Shown in pieces: positions 26,292 to 34,399 of a stretch of 64,000 bases of DNA (position 1 is the stretch's first letter; every line of letters starts with the position of its first letter). The notes below the pieces were generated by a model. That model was not told the DNA's origin, did no database searches, and saw only the letters and a program-made list of their open reading frames with translations. Position numbers and translations under genes: made by a program. Source of the stretch: Oscillospiraceae bacterium (GTDB taxonomy: Bacteria; Bacillota_A; Clostridia; Oscillospirales; Ruminococcaceae); the NCBI GenBank assembly GCA_017523995.1, contig JAFWUX010000237.1, positions 1-64,000 on the forward strand, written 5' to 3'.

Positions 26292-28238
26292 TCAGGAAAA
26301 GACCGCAACAAATGTCACAAGCTGATTTTCACTTGTGACTGTCAGTGTGCCGCCCATCTGCCGCACAATGCTCTTTGCAATGCTGAGACCGAGTCCCGAA
26401 CCGTTCGGGCTGCCCTCGGTATCAAGCCGGTAGAAGCGGTCAAAGAGATGTGCAAGCTGATCCTTCGGGATATCCTTAGCGGTGTTTGCAACACTCAGCC
26501 GGATTTTGCCCTGTACATCTTTTGAGAGCGAAACCGTGATCTGCGCCTGCGGAACCGAATGCAGAACAGCGTTATCCAGCAGAATAGAGAGCAGCTGTTT
26601 GATGTTGTCCTCCTCGGTTTTCAGTGTCACGTTGCGCTGAATGACAGTGTTCAGTGTTTTGCCGTTCTCATAAATGATCGGCTCAAAGACGAGGCAGACA
26701 TTCGAGACGGCTTCGGAGAGTGCAAGCGGTTTGACAGATTCTTTTTTCTGCGATGCGTTATCCATTCGTGCAACGGACAGCAGATTTGTAATCAGTTTGG
26801 ACATGCGCATGGTCTCGGACTGAATGTAGCTGAGCCATTTGTTCTGACCGGAGACGGATTCCTGCGGATTTGCAAGAATGACCTCTGTATTTGCAGAGAT
26901 GACTGCAAGCGGTGTTTTCAGCTCGTGAGAAGCATCTGCGACAAACTGCTTTTGCTTTTCCCATGCGACCGCGATCGGTCTGACGGTCCAGTTTGCAAGC
27001 TTCATGCTGATGCCGAACATCAGAAGCAGACCGAGGATTGTGATCATCGCAAAGATGAAAATCAGCCGGTGCAACGTGGAAAGCTCCAGTGTACGGTCGA
27101 GCAGAACAAGGCGGTAATGTCCCTGATTATCCGGCGCATAGCGGAAACGGTAGGATGTTTCACCGATTTCCATGACACCGGATTGCTTGCCGCGGCGGTG
27201 CATTTCATTGACAGCGTTGTGCAGAATCCGGAAGTGTTCGTCCTCTGTGAAGTTCTCGTCATTGCCGGAATAGGCTGTGATGTTGCCTTCATCATCGAAC
27301 TGGGCGATCAGTGCATCCGGAACATATTGTCCCTCCTGTACCGGAACAATCGGCGGGGGCGTGGTATCCTCTGAAGTAACCGGTGCCGGTATCAGCGGGA
27401 CTGTTGTGGTTTCTGTTGCAGCCTTGGGCTCTGTTTTGGCAGGCTTTGTGCTGCGGTGCTCCTTCGGCGGTTTGGTTTCCGCTTCAATCTCCGCTTCTTC
27501 CGGCGGCCTTGTCATGAGCGGTACAGTTTCTTCGTTGTACTGCTCATCGGGGATAGTTTCAATATCCTGCTGCGGTTCCTCGTAGACAGGATCCTGCGGT
27601 TGTTCCGGATTCTCCTGCTGCGGCGGATCGGCAGGCTGCTGCTGCTCATTCTGATCCTGTGAGCCGGGATCAGGCTGTTCCTGCGGCTGATCCTGCGGCC
27701 ACTGCCAGTTCGGATCATACGGCGGATAGACGCCCGGATGTGTCCACGGATTCCAAGGGTTCCACGGATTCCAAGGATTCCAGGGGTTCCACGGATCCCA
27801 CGGATTCCACTGCGGCTGCTGATTCGGATCCCAGTACGGATTGTCCTGATTCTGCTGACCTTCCTGATTTTGCTGACCGTTCCCGTTTTGTTCCGGCGGC
27901 TGCCAGTAGGAGTTGCCGTTTTTGTAGCCGCGCCAGTATGCATTTTCGTCATCATCGCCGCAGTCACCGTCATCGCGGTCATCATCGCAGTCCGGACTGT
28001 TGTAATGCAGCGGCATTACGGCGGGCTCTGCAAAGAAAACAGTCGGGTCTGCGGATTCCGGCTTCGGCGGAGGCTCCGGCATCTGCGTATCCTGAATCAT
28101 CTCCTGCATAATGGTGTATGAGGATGCAATCTCAGTGTGATACAGGAATCCGAACAGCACGGCGAGACACACCAGAAGCGTACCGCTCAGCAGTGCCATA
28201 TTTGTAATCAGATATCTGCGTTTGAGCTTTTTTATCAT
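26292..28238 (-). CDS. Sensor histidine kinase with a Trp-Asn-Pro repeat extracellular region
   Basis: Membrane sensor of 648 residues. TM1 is about 11-33 and TM2 about 391-411. The ~355-residue extracytoplasmic part is unusual. It has an Asp-rich patch (about 84-98), a Gln/Asn-rich stretch, about seven tandem WNP or WDP units at 144-165, Pro/Gln/Glu-rich sequence to about 300 and then a small folded-looking domain (about 300-385). After a short HAMP-like link, HisKA has the phospho-acceptor in DASHELKTPLAV (His438). HATPase_c has LLSILLDNAVLHS and NGSGLGLSIAKSI. It is 36 bases downstream of its response regulator. The signal is unknown; the repeats suggest wall or carbohydrate contact. Confidence 0.92.
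   Translation of the reverse strand: MIKKLKRRYLITNMALLSGTLLVCLAVLFGFLYHTEIASSYTIMQEMIQDTQMPEPPPKPESADPTVFFAEPAVMPLHYNSPDCDDDRDDGDCGDDDENAYWRGYKNGNSYWQPPEQNGNGQQNQEGQQNQDNPYWDPNQQPQWNPWDPWNPWNPWNPWNPWNPWTHPGVYPPYDPNWQWPQDQPQEQPDPGSQDQNEQQQPADPPQQENPEQPQDPVYEEPQQDIETIPDEQYNEETVPLMTRPPEEAEIEAETKPPKEHRSTKPAKTEPKAATETTTVPLIPAPVTSEDTTPPPIVPVQEGQYVPDALIAQFDDEGNITAYSGNDENFTEDEHFRILHNAVNEMHRRGKQSGVMEIGETSYRFRYAPDNQGHYRLVLLDRTLELSTLHRLIFIFAMITILGLLLMFGISMKLANWTVRPIAVAWEKQKQFVADASHELKTPLAVISANTEVILANPQESVSGQNKWLSYIQSETMRMSKLITNLLSVARMDNASQKKESVKPLALSEAVSNVCLVFEPIIYENGKTLNTVIQRNVTLKTEEDNIKQLLSILLDNAVLHSVPQAQITVSLSKDVQGKIRLSVANTAKDIPKDQLAHLFDRFYRLDTEGSPNGSGLGLSIAKSIVRQMGGTLTVTSENQLVTFVAVFS
27744..27809 (-). 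repeat. Tandem repeat encoding Trp-Asn-Pro units
   Basis: Near-identical 9-base units of the type GGATTCCAA / GGGTTCCAC run in tandem on the plus strand and encode successive Trp-Asn-Pro triplets of the sensor kinase (residues about 144-165). Synonymous differences between units show the protein pattern is conserved. Unit number could vary by slippage. Confidence 0.85.
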
Positions 28239-28274
28239 GCTGTGAACCCCCTTTCAGCAGATTGACGGTTTGGA

Positions 28275-28952
28275 TTATTCCTTTTCTTCGAGACAATATC
28301 CGACACCGCGGACTGTCTTGATCGCGACTTTCGATTTCATATGCGCAAGCTTTTTGCGCAGAAAGCTGACATAGACCTCGACATTGTTGTTTTCGGCGTC
28401 AGATTCATAGCCCCAGATCTTGACGATCAGTGTTTCCTTTGAGAGGATGCGGTTGCCGTTCTTGAGAAACAGCTCCATCATGGAAAACTCCTTGAGTCCG
28501 AGCTTGAATGAGTTTTTGCCGCAGAACAGCTCATATGTAGAAAGGTTGAGCGTCAGGTCGCTCCATGTCAGGACATTTTCAAAAATGACATTTGCATTTC
28601 TGCGGTAGAGCGAACGGATGCGTGCGAGCAGTTCATCCGAGGAGAACGGCTTTGTCATGTAATCATCGGCGCCGACATCGAGTCCTGCAACCTTGTCAGA
28701 GATCGAATCCTTTGCTGTCAGGAGCAGAACCGGCGTATTAAGCTTGTTTCTGCGGATTTCACGCAGGACATCGAGTCCGTTCATTTTTGGGAGCATGACA
28801 TCCAGCACGATCATATCATAGATGCCGGAGAGGGCGTTGTCCAGACCGGATTCGCCGTCATAGCATGCATCGACGATATATTTATTTTTATGAAAAATCT
28901 GAACCAGTGCATCCGAGAGCGCAGCCTCATCCTCGACGAGCAGAATTCTCAT
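28275..28952 (-). CDS. OmpR/PhoB-family response regulator
   Basis: The 225-residue transcription factor has a receiver domain (about 1-120) with acidic pocket VEDEA, phospho-acceptor Asp51 in MIVLDVMLPKMNG, Thr in LLTAKD and Lys in TKPF. A winged-helix DNA-binding domain (about 130-223) ends with the usual IKTVRGVGYCLE. ATG at 28952 is preferred to the TTG six bases before it because GAAAGGG is well spaced. It is the first gene of the operon with the odd sensor kinase. Target genes are unknown. Confidence 0.95.
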   Translation of the reverse strand: MRILLVEDEAALSDALVQIFHKNKYIVDACYDGESGLDNALSGIYDMIVLDVMLPKMNGLDVLREIRRNKLNTPVLLLTAKDSISDKVAGLDVGADDYMTKPFSSDELLARIRSLYRRNANVIFENVLTWSDLTLNLSTYELFCGKNSFKLGLKEFSMMELFLKNGNRILSKETLIVKIWGYESDAENNNVEVYVSFLRKKLAHMKSKVAIKTVRGVGYCLEEKE

Positions 28953-28989
28953 AAACAATCACCCTTTCTGTTCATATATTCTTACTAAT

Positions 28990-29018
28990 ATTATACAATA
29001 AAAACGGCAGAAATGCAA
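28990..29018 (-). promoter_or_regulatory. Promoter of the two-component operon
   Basis: Minus strand TTGCAT (29018-29013), 17 bases, TATAAT (28995-28990). Confidence 0.78.
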
Positions 29019-29097
29019 GTCTTTTTATTGCGATGTTGTTCACAAAAGCTGTGAATCTGCATAAGATATATAAAATTTTCAGAAAGAGGTGTTTCGG

Positions 29098-29838
29098 ATG
29101 CCGATTGTATTTTTAAGTCCATCCACACAGGAGTGGAACCCCTATGCCGACGGTACCGGCAATGAAGAAATGGTGATGAACCAGCTTGCAACAGCAATGG
29201 AGCCGTATCTGCGTTCGAGCGGAATTGCGTTTGTGCGCAATGATCCGGAGCGGAATGTAGCCGGTGCAATTGCGGATTCCAACGCGGGAAAGTTCGATGT
29301 ACATCTCGCACTGCATTCCAATGCCGCACCCGAGCAGTTCGCAGGGATGCTCCGCGGCATTGATGTTTACTATGCACCGTCAAGCTATGACAGCGAACTG
29401 CTTGCAACAATCCTCGCGAACAATCTGCAGCGGATTTACCCGATGGAAAATCAGGTGGTTGCCCGCCCGACTAATAGTCTAGGTGAGGTGCTGCGTACAA
29501 AGGCTGTTGCAGTTCTCGCGGAGATTGGCTATCATGATAATCCCGAGGATGCTGCATGGATTCGCAATCATCTTGAGCAGATTGCGAGTACGCTTGTCCT
29601 CTCGCTGACAGACTATTTCGGGATTCCGTTCATCTCCGCGACAGAACCGTTTTACGGAACCGTGCAGACAGAGGGCAGCCGCCTGAATCTCCGCGATTAT
29701 CCTGCACTGACCGGAACTGTTCTGACACAGATTCCGGACGGCACGCAGCTGATCCTCAACGGAGAAACAGACGGCTGGTTCGTGACAACATATAACGGGA
29801 AGACAGGGTATGTCAGCGGCGAATTTTTACGGTTCTGA
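29098..29838 (+). CDS. N-acetylmuramoyl-L-alanine amidase (Amidase_3-like) with SH3 domain
   Basis: Predicted to cut the lactyl-peptide bond of peptidoglycan. The 246 residues have no signal peptide; the catalytic fold begins at residue 2 (PIVFLSPSTQEWNPYADG). NEE near 24, LALHSNA near 68 and VLAEIGYHDNPEDAAWI near 140 match the zinc and catalytic positions of Amidase_3, but the first His of the usual DxGHGG motif is absent. A C-terminal bacterial SH3-like domain (about 180-246, GSRLNLRDYPALTGTVLTQIPDGT) would bind wall peptides. ATG 29098 follows AGAAAGAGG. It converges with the PBP gene, overlapping by 12 bases. Export route is unclear. Confidence 0.85.
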   Translation: MPIVFLSPSTQEWNPYADGTGNEEMVMNQLATAMEPYLRSSGIAFVRNDPERNVAGAIADSNAGKFDVHLALHSNAAPEQFAGMLRGIDVYYAPSSYDSELLATILANNLQRIYPMENQVVARPTNSLGEVLRTKAVAVLAEIGYHDNPEDAAWIRNHLEQIASTLVLSLTDYFGIPFISATEPFYGTVQTEGSRLNLRDYPALTGTVLTQIPDGTQLILNGETDGWFVTTYNGKTGYVSGEFLRF

Positions 29839-31431
29839 TGCCTCTGTGATGCGCTCTATGATTTCGCGGAAGACCGGTGCGGCGGTTTCGTTTCCGGAGC
29901 CGCCGTCCTCGATCAATACAGTCACGGCATACTGCGGATGATTGACCGGAAAGAAACCGGTCATCCATGCGTGACAGAGCTCGTTTCCGTCTGCATCGGT
30001 TCTGCCGGTCTGCGCCGTGGAAGTTTTACCGGCGGCGCGGGTGTTGGAAGGCTTGCCGTTTGTATTCTTGGCTTTTTCGATCACAGAGACCATCATTCTG
30101 CGAACCTTTGCAGCGGTTCCGGATGAGACGGCGCGGTGCTGTTCCGGCTGAAACTCCGCGAGCAGCGCTGTGCCGTCCGCCGTAAGCCCGCGGATGAGCT
30201 TCGGTGCGGTGTAGATGCCGTCATCTGCGATTGCAGCCGTCATGGCACAGACCTGCAGCGGCGTGGCGAGCAGCTTGCCCTGCCCGAAGCTCATATTCGC
30301 CTTTTCTGCTTCGATCTGCAAATCTTCGATAGACTGCAGATATCCGCCCGCCGAGATCAGACCGTCCGCAAGTTCATTCTGCTGACCGAATCCGAGCGCT
30401 TCTGCTGTATCATGCATAACTTCCGGCGTCATGCGCTGACTGAGCGTGATAAAGTACGGATTGCAGGATTGGATCATCGCCTGCTGCATATCGAGCACGC
30501 CGTGCCCGTTCCACTTGTGACAACGGAACTGCTGTCCGTAGACGGAAACATCGCCGTCGCATTCGTACATATATTTCACGGGGATGCCGTGTTCGAGCGC
30601 TGCCGCAGCGGTCACGATCTTGAATACGGAGCCGACACTGTATGCGGAAAACGCGCGGTTGAGAAACGGCGCATCCGCACTGGACATTGCCGCTGCAAGA
30701 TGATCCGGATCATAGACCGGTGTGCTCGCGCATGCAGCGATCTCCCCTGTCCCGATTTTCATAACGACAGCAGCGCCTGCATACGGAGCAGCTTGTGCAA
30801 GTGCCTTCTCGGTGATCTGCTGAATGGTGCGGTCAATTGTAGTGACAATTCCGCCGCCCTGCTGTCCGCTGCGGATTACTGTGCGCTCGGCTCCTGCAAG
30901 CACCTCTCCCCTGCCGCTGACTGTAAAAGTCACATCCGCAGAGGCATCGCAGGCAGAAAGCCAATCTGAAAACGCGAGCTCCAATCCGGATTTTGCCTCC
31001 CCGTTCTGCCGGTATCCGAGAATATGCTGTGCGCAGAGCGGACCGGCGGGCTTGCGGCTGCCGTGCAGCACAACAAGATTCTGATTCTGTTCGGCATCCT
31101 CTGTCAGCTCGCAGTAAAAAGGTGTGACATGCTGAAGCTGTTCGTTGACAGCGCTGCGGTCTTTGATTTTTGTAAAGATCGGCGCCAGTGTTTCGGCTGT
31201 GGGATTGACAACTGCCAAAATCACTTCATCGGGATGGTTGAGCGATTTGAAATTGCGGTCATAGATTGTGCCGTCGGTCAGCGGGACATGCAGCTTGTAA
31301 TGCCCCTGCCGGACACTGACCTCGGAGACCTGATTCTTTCGCAGGATTGTAAACAGCTGCAGCATCATCCCCGCCATGCACAGCAGCAGAATGCCGGAAA
31401 GCAGCAGCATACGGATCGGACGTTTTCGCAT
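29827..31431 (-). CDS. Class B penicillin-binding protein (FtsI/PbpA-like transpeptidase)
   Basis: Membrane-anchored peptidoglycan transpeptidase of 534 residues. A single N-terminal helix (about 8-30) is followed by a small dimerisation region. The penicillin-binding domain has the nucleophile motif SVFK near residue 267, SCN near 323 and a KTS triad near 467 (GKTSTAQTG; KTG is more usual). The short non-catalytic part resembles the Mycobacterium PbpA/SpoVD-like group. ATG 31431 follows GAAAGGAAG; an upstream in-frame ATG at 31485 lacks an RBS. Whether it acts in division, elongation or sporulation cannot be told here. Confidence 0.92.
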   Translation of the reverse strand: MRKRPIRMLLLSGILLLCMAGMMLQLFTILRKNQVSEVSVRQGHYKLHVPLTDGTIYDRNFKSLNHPDEVILAVVNPTAETLAPIFTKIKDRSAVNEQLQHVTPFYCELTEDAEQNQNLVVLHGSRKPAGPLCAQHILGYRQNGEAKSGLELAFSDWLSACDASADVTFTVSGRGEVLAGAERTVIRSGQQGGGIVTTIDRTIQQITEKALAQAAPYAGAAVVMKIGTGEIAACASTPVYDPDHLAAAMSSADAPFLNRAFSAYSVGSVFKIVTAAAALEHGIPVKYMYECDGDVSVYGQQFRCHKWNGHGVLDMQQAMIQSCNPYFITLSQRMTPEVMHDTAEALGFGQQNELADGLISAGGYLQSIEDLQIEAEKANMSFGQGKLLATPLQVCAMTAAIADDGIYTAPKLIRGLTADGTALLAEFQPEQHRAVSSGTAAKVRRMMVSVIEKAKNTNGKPSNTRAAGKTSTAQTGRTDADGNELCHAWMTGFFPVNHPQYAVTVLIEDGGSGNETAAPVFREIIERITEASEP

Positions 31432-31493
31432 ATCGGGATACTTCCTTTCTGTTGGTTCATTAGAAAGTATCCGCAAAAACCGCATTTGTATAC

Positions 31494-31530
31494 AAAAAAA
31501 GTGTACCGAGTTTCCTCAGTACACTTTTTA
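31494..31530. terminator. Bidirectional terminator after the HU/DUF6465 operon
   Basis: AAAAAGTGTAC (31496-31506) pairs with GTACACTTTTT (31519-31529), giving U tracts in both orientations. It ends the minus-strand nucleoid-protein operon before the PBP gene. Confidence 0.85.
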
Positions 31531-31537
31531 TCAGCAA

Positions 31538-31945
31538 TCAGATTGCAAAATTACCGGAGAGGTAATCATCATTGACGACGTAGTAGACCATACCTTCTAC
31601 CGCGTTGATATACAGCGTAAGCTGCTTCATATCATTCAGAGCATTGCCCTTTGCGGTCCAGTCTGCCTTTGCGCGGTCGATCAGCGAATCAGTGGATTCA
31701 GAGACATTCGGGAGCTCAATGACAACCTTAGCCTCGATCTGATCTGCAGCCTTCTTTGCAGGAGCAGCTTTCTTAGCAGCTGCGCGGCGCGGCTTTGCAG
31801 CAGCCTTTTTTGCAGCGGTCTTTGCCTTTTCAACGGTCGCTTCAGCCTTCTCGGTTACAGTCTCAGCAGCTGCCTTAACGGTTGCCTTTGCATCCTCAGC
31901 AACAGCCTTGACCTTTTCGGCTACTTCCTTCTTGGTATTCGGCAT
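31538..31945 (-). CDS. Histone-H1-like Lys/Ala-rich protein, DUF6465-like
   Basis: The 135-residue protein has two parts. Residues 1-75 are Lys/Ala/Glu repeats of the histone H1 C-tail kind (AAKKAAAKPRRAAAKKAAPA), which suggests DNA or polyanion binding. Residues 76-135 form a small folded-looking domain (VVIELPNVSESTDSLIDRAK, ending AVEGMVYYVVND) like the DUF6465 family of Clostridia. It lies 35 bases downstream of HU in one transcript, and both would coat the nucleoid. RBS GAGGAGG. The DNA-binding role is inferred from composition and neighbour. Confidence 0.8.
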   Translation of the reverse strand: MPNTKKEVAEKVKAVAEDAKATVKAAAETVTEKAEATVEKAKTAAKKAAAKPRRAAAKKAAPAKKAADQIEAKVVIELPNVSESTDSLIDRAKADWTAKGNALNDMKQLTLYINAVEGMVYYVVNDDYLSGNFAI

Positions 31946-31980
31946 GTTCGTTTCCTCCTCTGCCAGTGGGTGTCGGTTGA

Positions 31981-32262
31981 TTACTTTTCAGGGTTGATAG
32001 AATCCTTCAGCGTCTTGCCAGCCTTGAATGCAAGTGCCTTGCAGGGCTTGGTGGTCATGATCTCGCCGGTACGCGGATTCTTGCACTGCTTTGCAGGACG
32101 GTCACGAACTTCAAATGTACCGAAACCGGTGATGGAGACCTTCTCGCCTGCAACGAGAGCGTCGGTGATTGCGTCCAGAACGAGGTTCAGAGCCTTGTCA
32201 GCTTCCTTCTTCGGGCAATTTTCTTTTGCAGCAATTGCTGCAACCAGATCGTTTTTCTTCAT
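31981..32262 (-). CDS. HU family DNA-binding protein
   Basis: The 93-residue nucleoid protein bends DNA without strong sequence preference. It opens MKKNDLVAAIAAKENCPKK, has the dimer core VSITGFGTFEVRDRPA, and the arm region NPRTGEIMTTKPCKALAFKAGKTLKD of HU/IHF. Start at 32262 with AGGAGG 8 bases upstream; an in-frame ATG at 32295 is upstream of this RBS. First gene of the operon with the H1-like protein; promoter at 32327-32298. Confidence 0.97.
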   Translation of the reverse strand: MKKNDLVAAIAAKENCPKKEADKALNLVLDAITDALVAGEKVSITGFGTFEVRDRPAKQCKNPRTGEIMTTKPCKALAFKAGKTLKDSINPEK

Positions 32263-32297
32263 GGGGATTTCCTCCTGTATATAAAGTCTATGCATGT

Positions 32298-32327
32298 ATT
32301 ATATAACGAAAATACGTGATTTGTCAA
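32298..32327 (-). promoter_or_regulatory. HU operon promoter
   Basis: Minus strand TTGACA (32327-32322), 18 bases, TATAAT (32303-32298). Confidence 0.85.
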
Positions 32328-32480
32328 ATCGAATTCAATAATTCGGATTATTCAATCAGAAACCTGTCGAAACGCCTGCAATTATTGGCGATTTTTACAA
32401 GGCTCAGGCGGAAATCGAAGCATACGCGCTGAAAGTTCAGGATTCCGGCTGCCGGTATTTTTCAGCAGCAGCGCAGAAAA

Positions 32481-33470
32481 TCAAAGCAAATGCGCGCGGA
32501 GTTCTTCGCCCGGAAGCGGCGAAAGATATGCAGGCGGTACGTCGAAAACAGTCTTGCAGCCGTAGCTCTGTTCCTTTGCAAAACGTGCAGCTGCGCGTGC
32601 AAATGCGACCAGAACATTGGTTGTGAATTCCGGATTGGAATCAAGCTTGAGGCTGTATTCGATCAGGTGCTTGTACTCCTTGTTCTCGCCGGAAACACCG
32701 CTGCGCATGACAAAGCCGCCGTGCGGAATGCCTGCGTGATCACGGTTGAGTTCCTCCTGCGAGATGAAGTGGACAACGGTATCGTACTCATCGAAGTAGT
32801 TGGGCATGGTCTTGATATCATGCTCAATCTTTTTGAGATCAGCGCCCGGCTTCGCAACGACATAGCACTCACGAAGATGCTTCTGACGGGTGGTCAGCTC
32901 CGGCTGCTCGCCTCTGCGGACTGCCTCCATAGCAGATTCGATCGGGACAGTGTACTGCTTGCCGTCCTGTACGCCTTCCACACGGCGGATTGCGTCCGAG
33001 TGACCCTGCGAAACACCCTTGCCCCAGAAGGTGTAATCCTTGCCCTCGGGCAGGATGCAGTTGCCGTAAAGTCTTGCGAGCGAGAACATGCCCGGATCCC
33101 AGCCGACGGAAATCATTGCAACGTGATTCGATGCCTTTGCAGCTGCATCGACATTTGCAAAGTGCTCAGGGATTCTTGCGTGTGTATCAAAGCTGTCAAC
33201 AACGGTAAAGAGCTTTGCGAGCTCCGGTGTCTGTGTCGGCAGATCAGTTGCGGAACCGCCGCAGACGATGACAACATCAGCGTCATTCTGATGTGCTGCG
33301 AGGTCATTATACTGATAGACCGGAACATTTGCGGTTTTCAGCGTAACTGCGGAAGGATCGCGGCGAGTTGCGACAAATGCCAGCTCGGTATCCGGATTGC
33401 TGCGGATCGCGAGCTCCACGCCTTTGCCGAGGTTGCCGTAACCGACAATACCAATACGAATCTTGCTCAT
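32481..33470 (-). CDS. ddh: meso-Diaminopimelate D-dehydrogenase
   Basis: The NADPH enzyme makes meso-DAP from tetrahydrodipicolinate in one step, for lysine and peptidoglycan. The 329 residues are full length. The Rossmann start IGIVGYGNLGKGVE is followed by VVDSFDTHARIPEHF and the substrate region VGWDPGMFSL, GKGVSQGHSDAIRRV. AAGGAGG lies 9 bases before the ATG. It is a single gene with a full-consensus promoter at 33535-33507. Its presence implies a DAP-type cell wall. Confidence 0.96.
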   Translation of the reverse strand: MSKIRIGIVGYGNLGKGVELAIRSNPDTELAFVATRRDPSAVTLKTANVPVYQYNDLAAHQNDADVVIVCGGSATDLPTQTPELAKLFTVVDSFDTHARIPEHFANVDAAAKASNHVAMISVGWDPGMFSLARLYGNCILPEGKDYTFWGKGVSQGHSDAIRRVEGVQDGKQYTVPIESAMEAVRRGEQPELTTRQKHLRECYVVAKPGADLKKIEHDIKTMPNYFDEYDTVVHFISQEELNRDHAGIPHGGFVMRSGVSGENKEYKHLIEYSLKLDSNPEFTTNVLVAFARAAARFAKEQSYGCKTVFDVPPAYLSPLPGEELRAHLL

Positions 33471-33506
33471 GAGTAGAGACCTCCTTGTGATTGTTATATG
33501 CCTATT

Positions 33507-33535
33507 ATTATACTCTATTTTGCAGAGTTTGTCAA
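33507..33535 (-). promoter_or_regulatory. ddh promoter
   Basis: Minus strand TTGACA (33535-33530), 17 bases, TATAAT (33512-33507): full consensus. Confidence 0.88.
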
Positions 33536-33569
33536 TCTTTTCACAAAGATTTTTTCGCTTTCATGTGGT

Positions 33570-33603
33570 AAAACAAAGAACTGCCGCAATTCGCAGCAGT
33601 TCT
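33570..33603 (-). terminator. Terminator of the malic enzyme/DUF218 operon
   Basis: AGAACTGC (33577-33584) pairs with GCAGTTCT (33596-33603), with inner GC pairs. On the minus strand TTGTTTTA follows. Confidence 0.8.
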
Positions 33604-33612
33604 GTATCAATA

Positions 33613-34398
33613 TTAATTGCCGAAAATAAATGCATGTGCCAGCCCGAACCATTCCCGGACCCAGTAAGTCGGGACAAGATACCATGATGTATACGCAGAA
33701 GCGGGATCACACTGCGGCAGCCCCTCTTTCTTCGCGAGAATCTGCGCACGCATTTCGTGATAGCCGTCTGTCACCATAAGCAGATTGCCCGTGATTCCGT
33801 TTTCATCGAGAATCTTCTTCGAGAACCGCAGATTTTCAGAGGTCGAAGTGGACTTGTCCTCCATGAGAATGCGGGATTCCGGAATGCCCATTTTTGTCAG
33901 CTCGTTCTGCATGCACTGCGCCTCGGAGATATCCTCGTTGCTGCCCTTTCCGCCGGATACAACAGCAATCATCTCCGGATTCTCCTGCAGTGCATCATAA
34001 GCTGCATGAATTCTGCGTGCGAGCATCCGGCTCGGCGCCGTGCCGCGTACTCTGCAGCCGAGAACGATCATCGCCTGCGGCTGCTGCTTTGGCTTGCGGT
34101 AGGCAGCGTGCAGCATGAGAACACTCATAATCAGGCAGTACAGCACGCCCAGCACGATTACGATCCCGACAATGCGCAGAAGGATTCTGCCGGCAGTGTG
34201 CTGCCGGATTGTATCCAGCAAGCCGGAAATCTGCCTGTTCCAGATGACGAACCCGACAAGCAGAATGCTGCATACCAGTCCGAACCCGTTGCCGATATTT
34301 ACGATATTCGTGAACATCGGCAGCAGGAACAATGCAATGCCGCAGAATCCGATGCAGAGCAGGATCATGCGCAGCACAGTGCTGTCAATGCGCAGCAT
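33613..34398 (-). CDS. YdcF/SanA-like DUF218 membrane protein
   Basis: The protein has 261 residues. Three to four N-terminal helices (about 5-115) precede a DUF218 domain: MIVLGCRVRGTAPSRMLARRIHAAYDAL, VVSGGKGSNEDISEA, SRILMEDKSTSTSENLRFSK and LLMVTDGYHEMRAQ. The family (ElyC, SanA, YdcF) is linked to envelope integrity; its activity is not defined. The ATG at 34398 sits one base after the malic enzyme stop (TGATATG), so translation is coupled; an RBS is weak. The frame is open further upstream to 34563, but that part lies inside the malic enzyme gene. Confidence 0.88.
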   Translation of the reverse strand: MLRIDSTVLRMILLCIGFCGIALFLLPMFTNIVNIGNGFGLVCSILLVGFVIWNRQISGLLDTIRQHTAGRILLRIVGIVIVLGVLYCLIMSVLMLHAAYRKPKQQPQAMIVLGCRVRGTAPSRMLARRIHAAYDALQENPEMIAVVSGGKGSNEDISEAQCMQNELTKMGIPESRILMEDKSTSTSENLRFSKKILDENGITGNLLMVTDGYHEMRAQILAKKEGLPQCDPASAYTSWYLVPTYWVREWFGLAHAFIFGN

Positions 34399-34399
34399 A

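Noticed and set aside
27735..27810. CRISPR-like short tandem repeats
   Set aside because: Units are 9 bases, contiguous, in frame and encode Trp-Asn-Pro; there are no spacers.
32341..32470. Coding-looking open stretch between HU and ddh
   Set aside because: It has no start codon or RBS, no recognised homology, and merges into the antisense of ddh.
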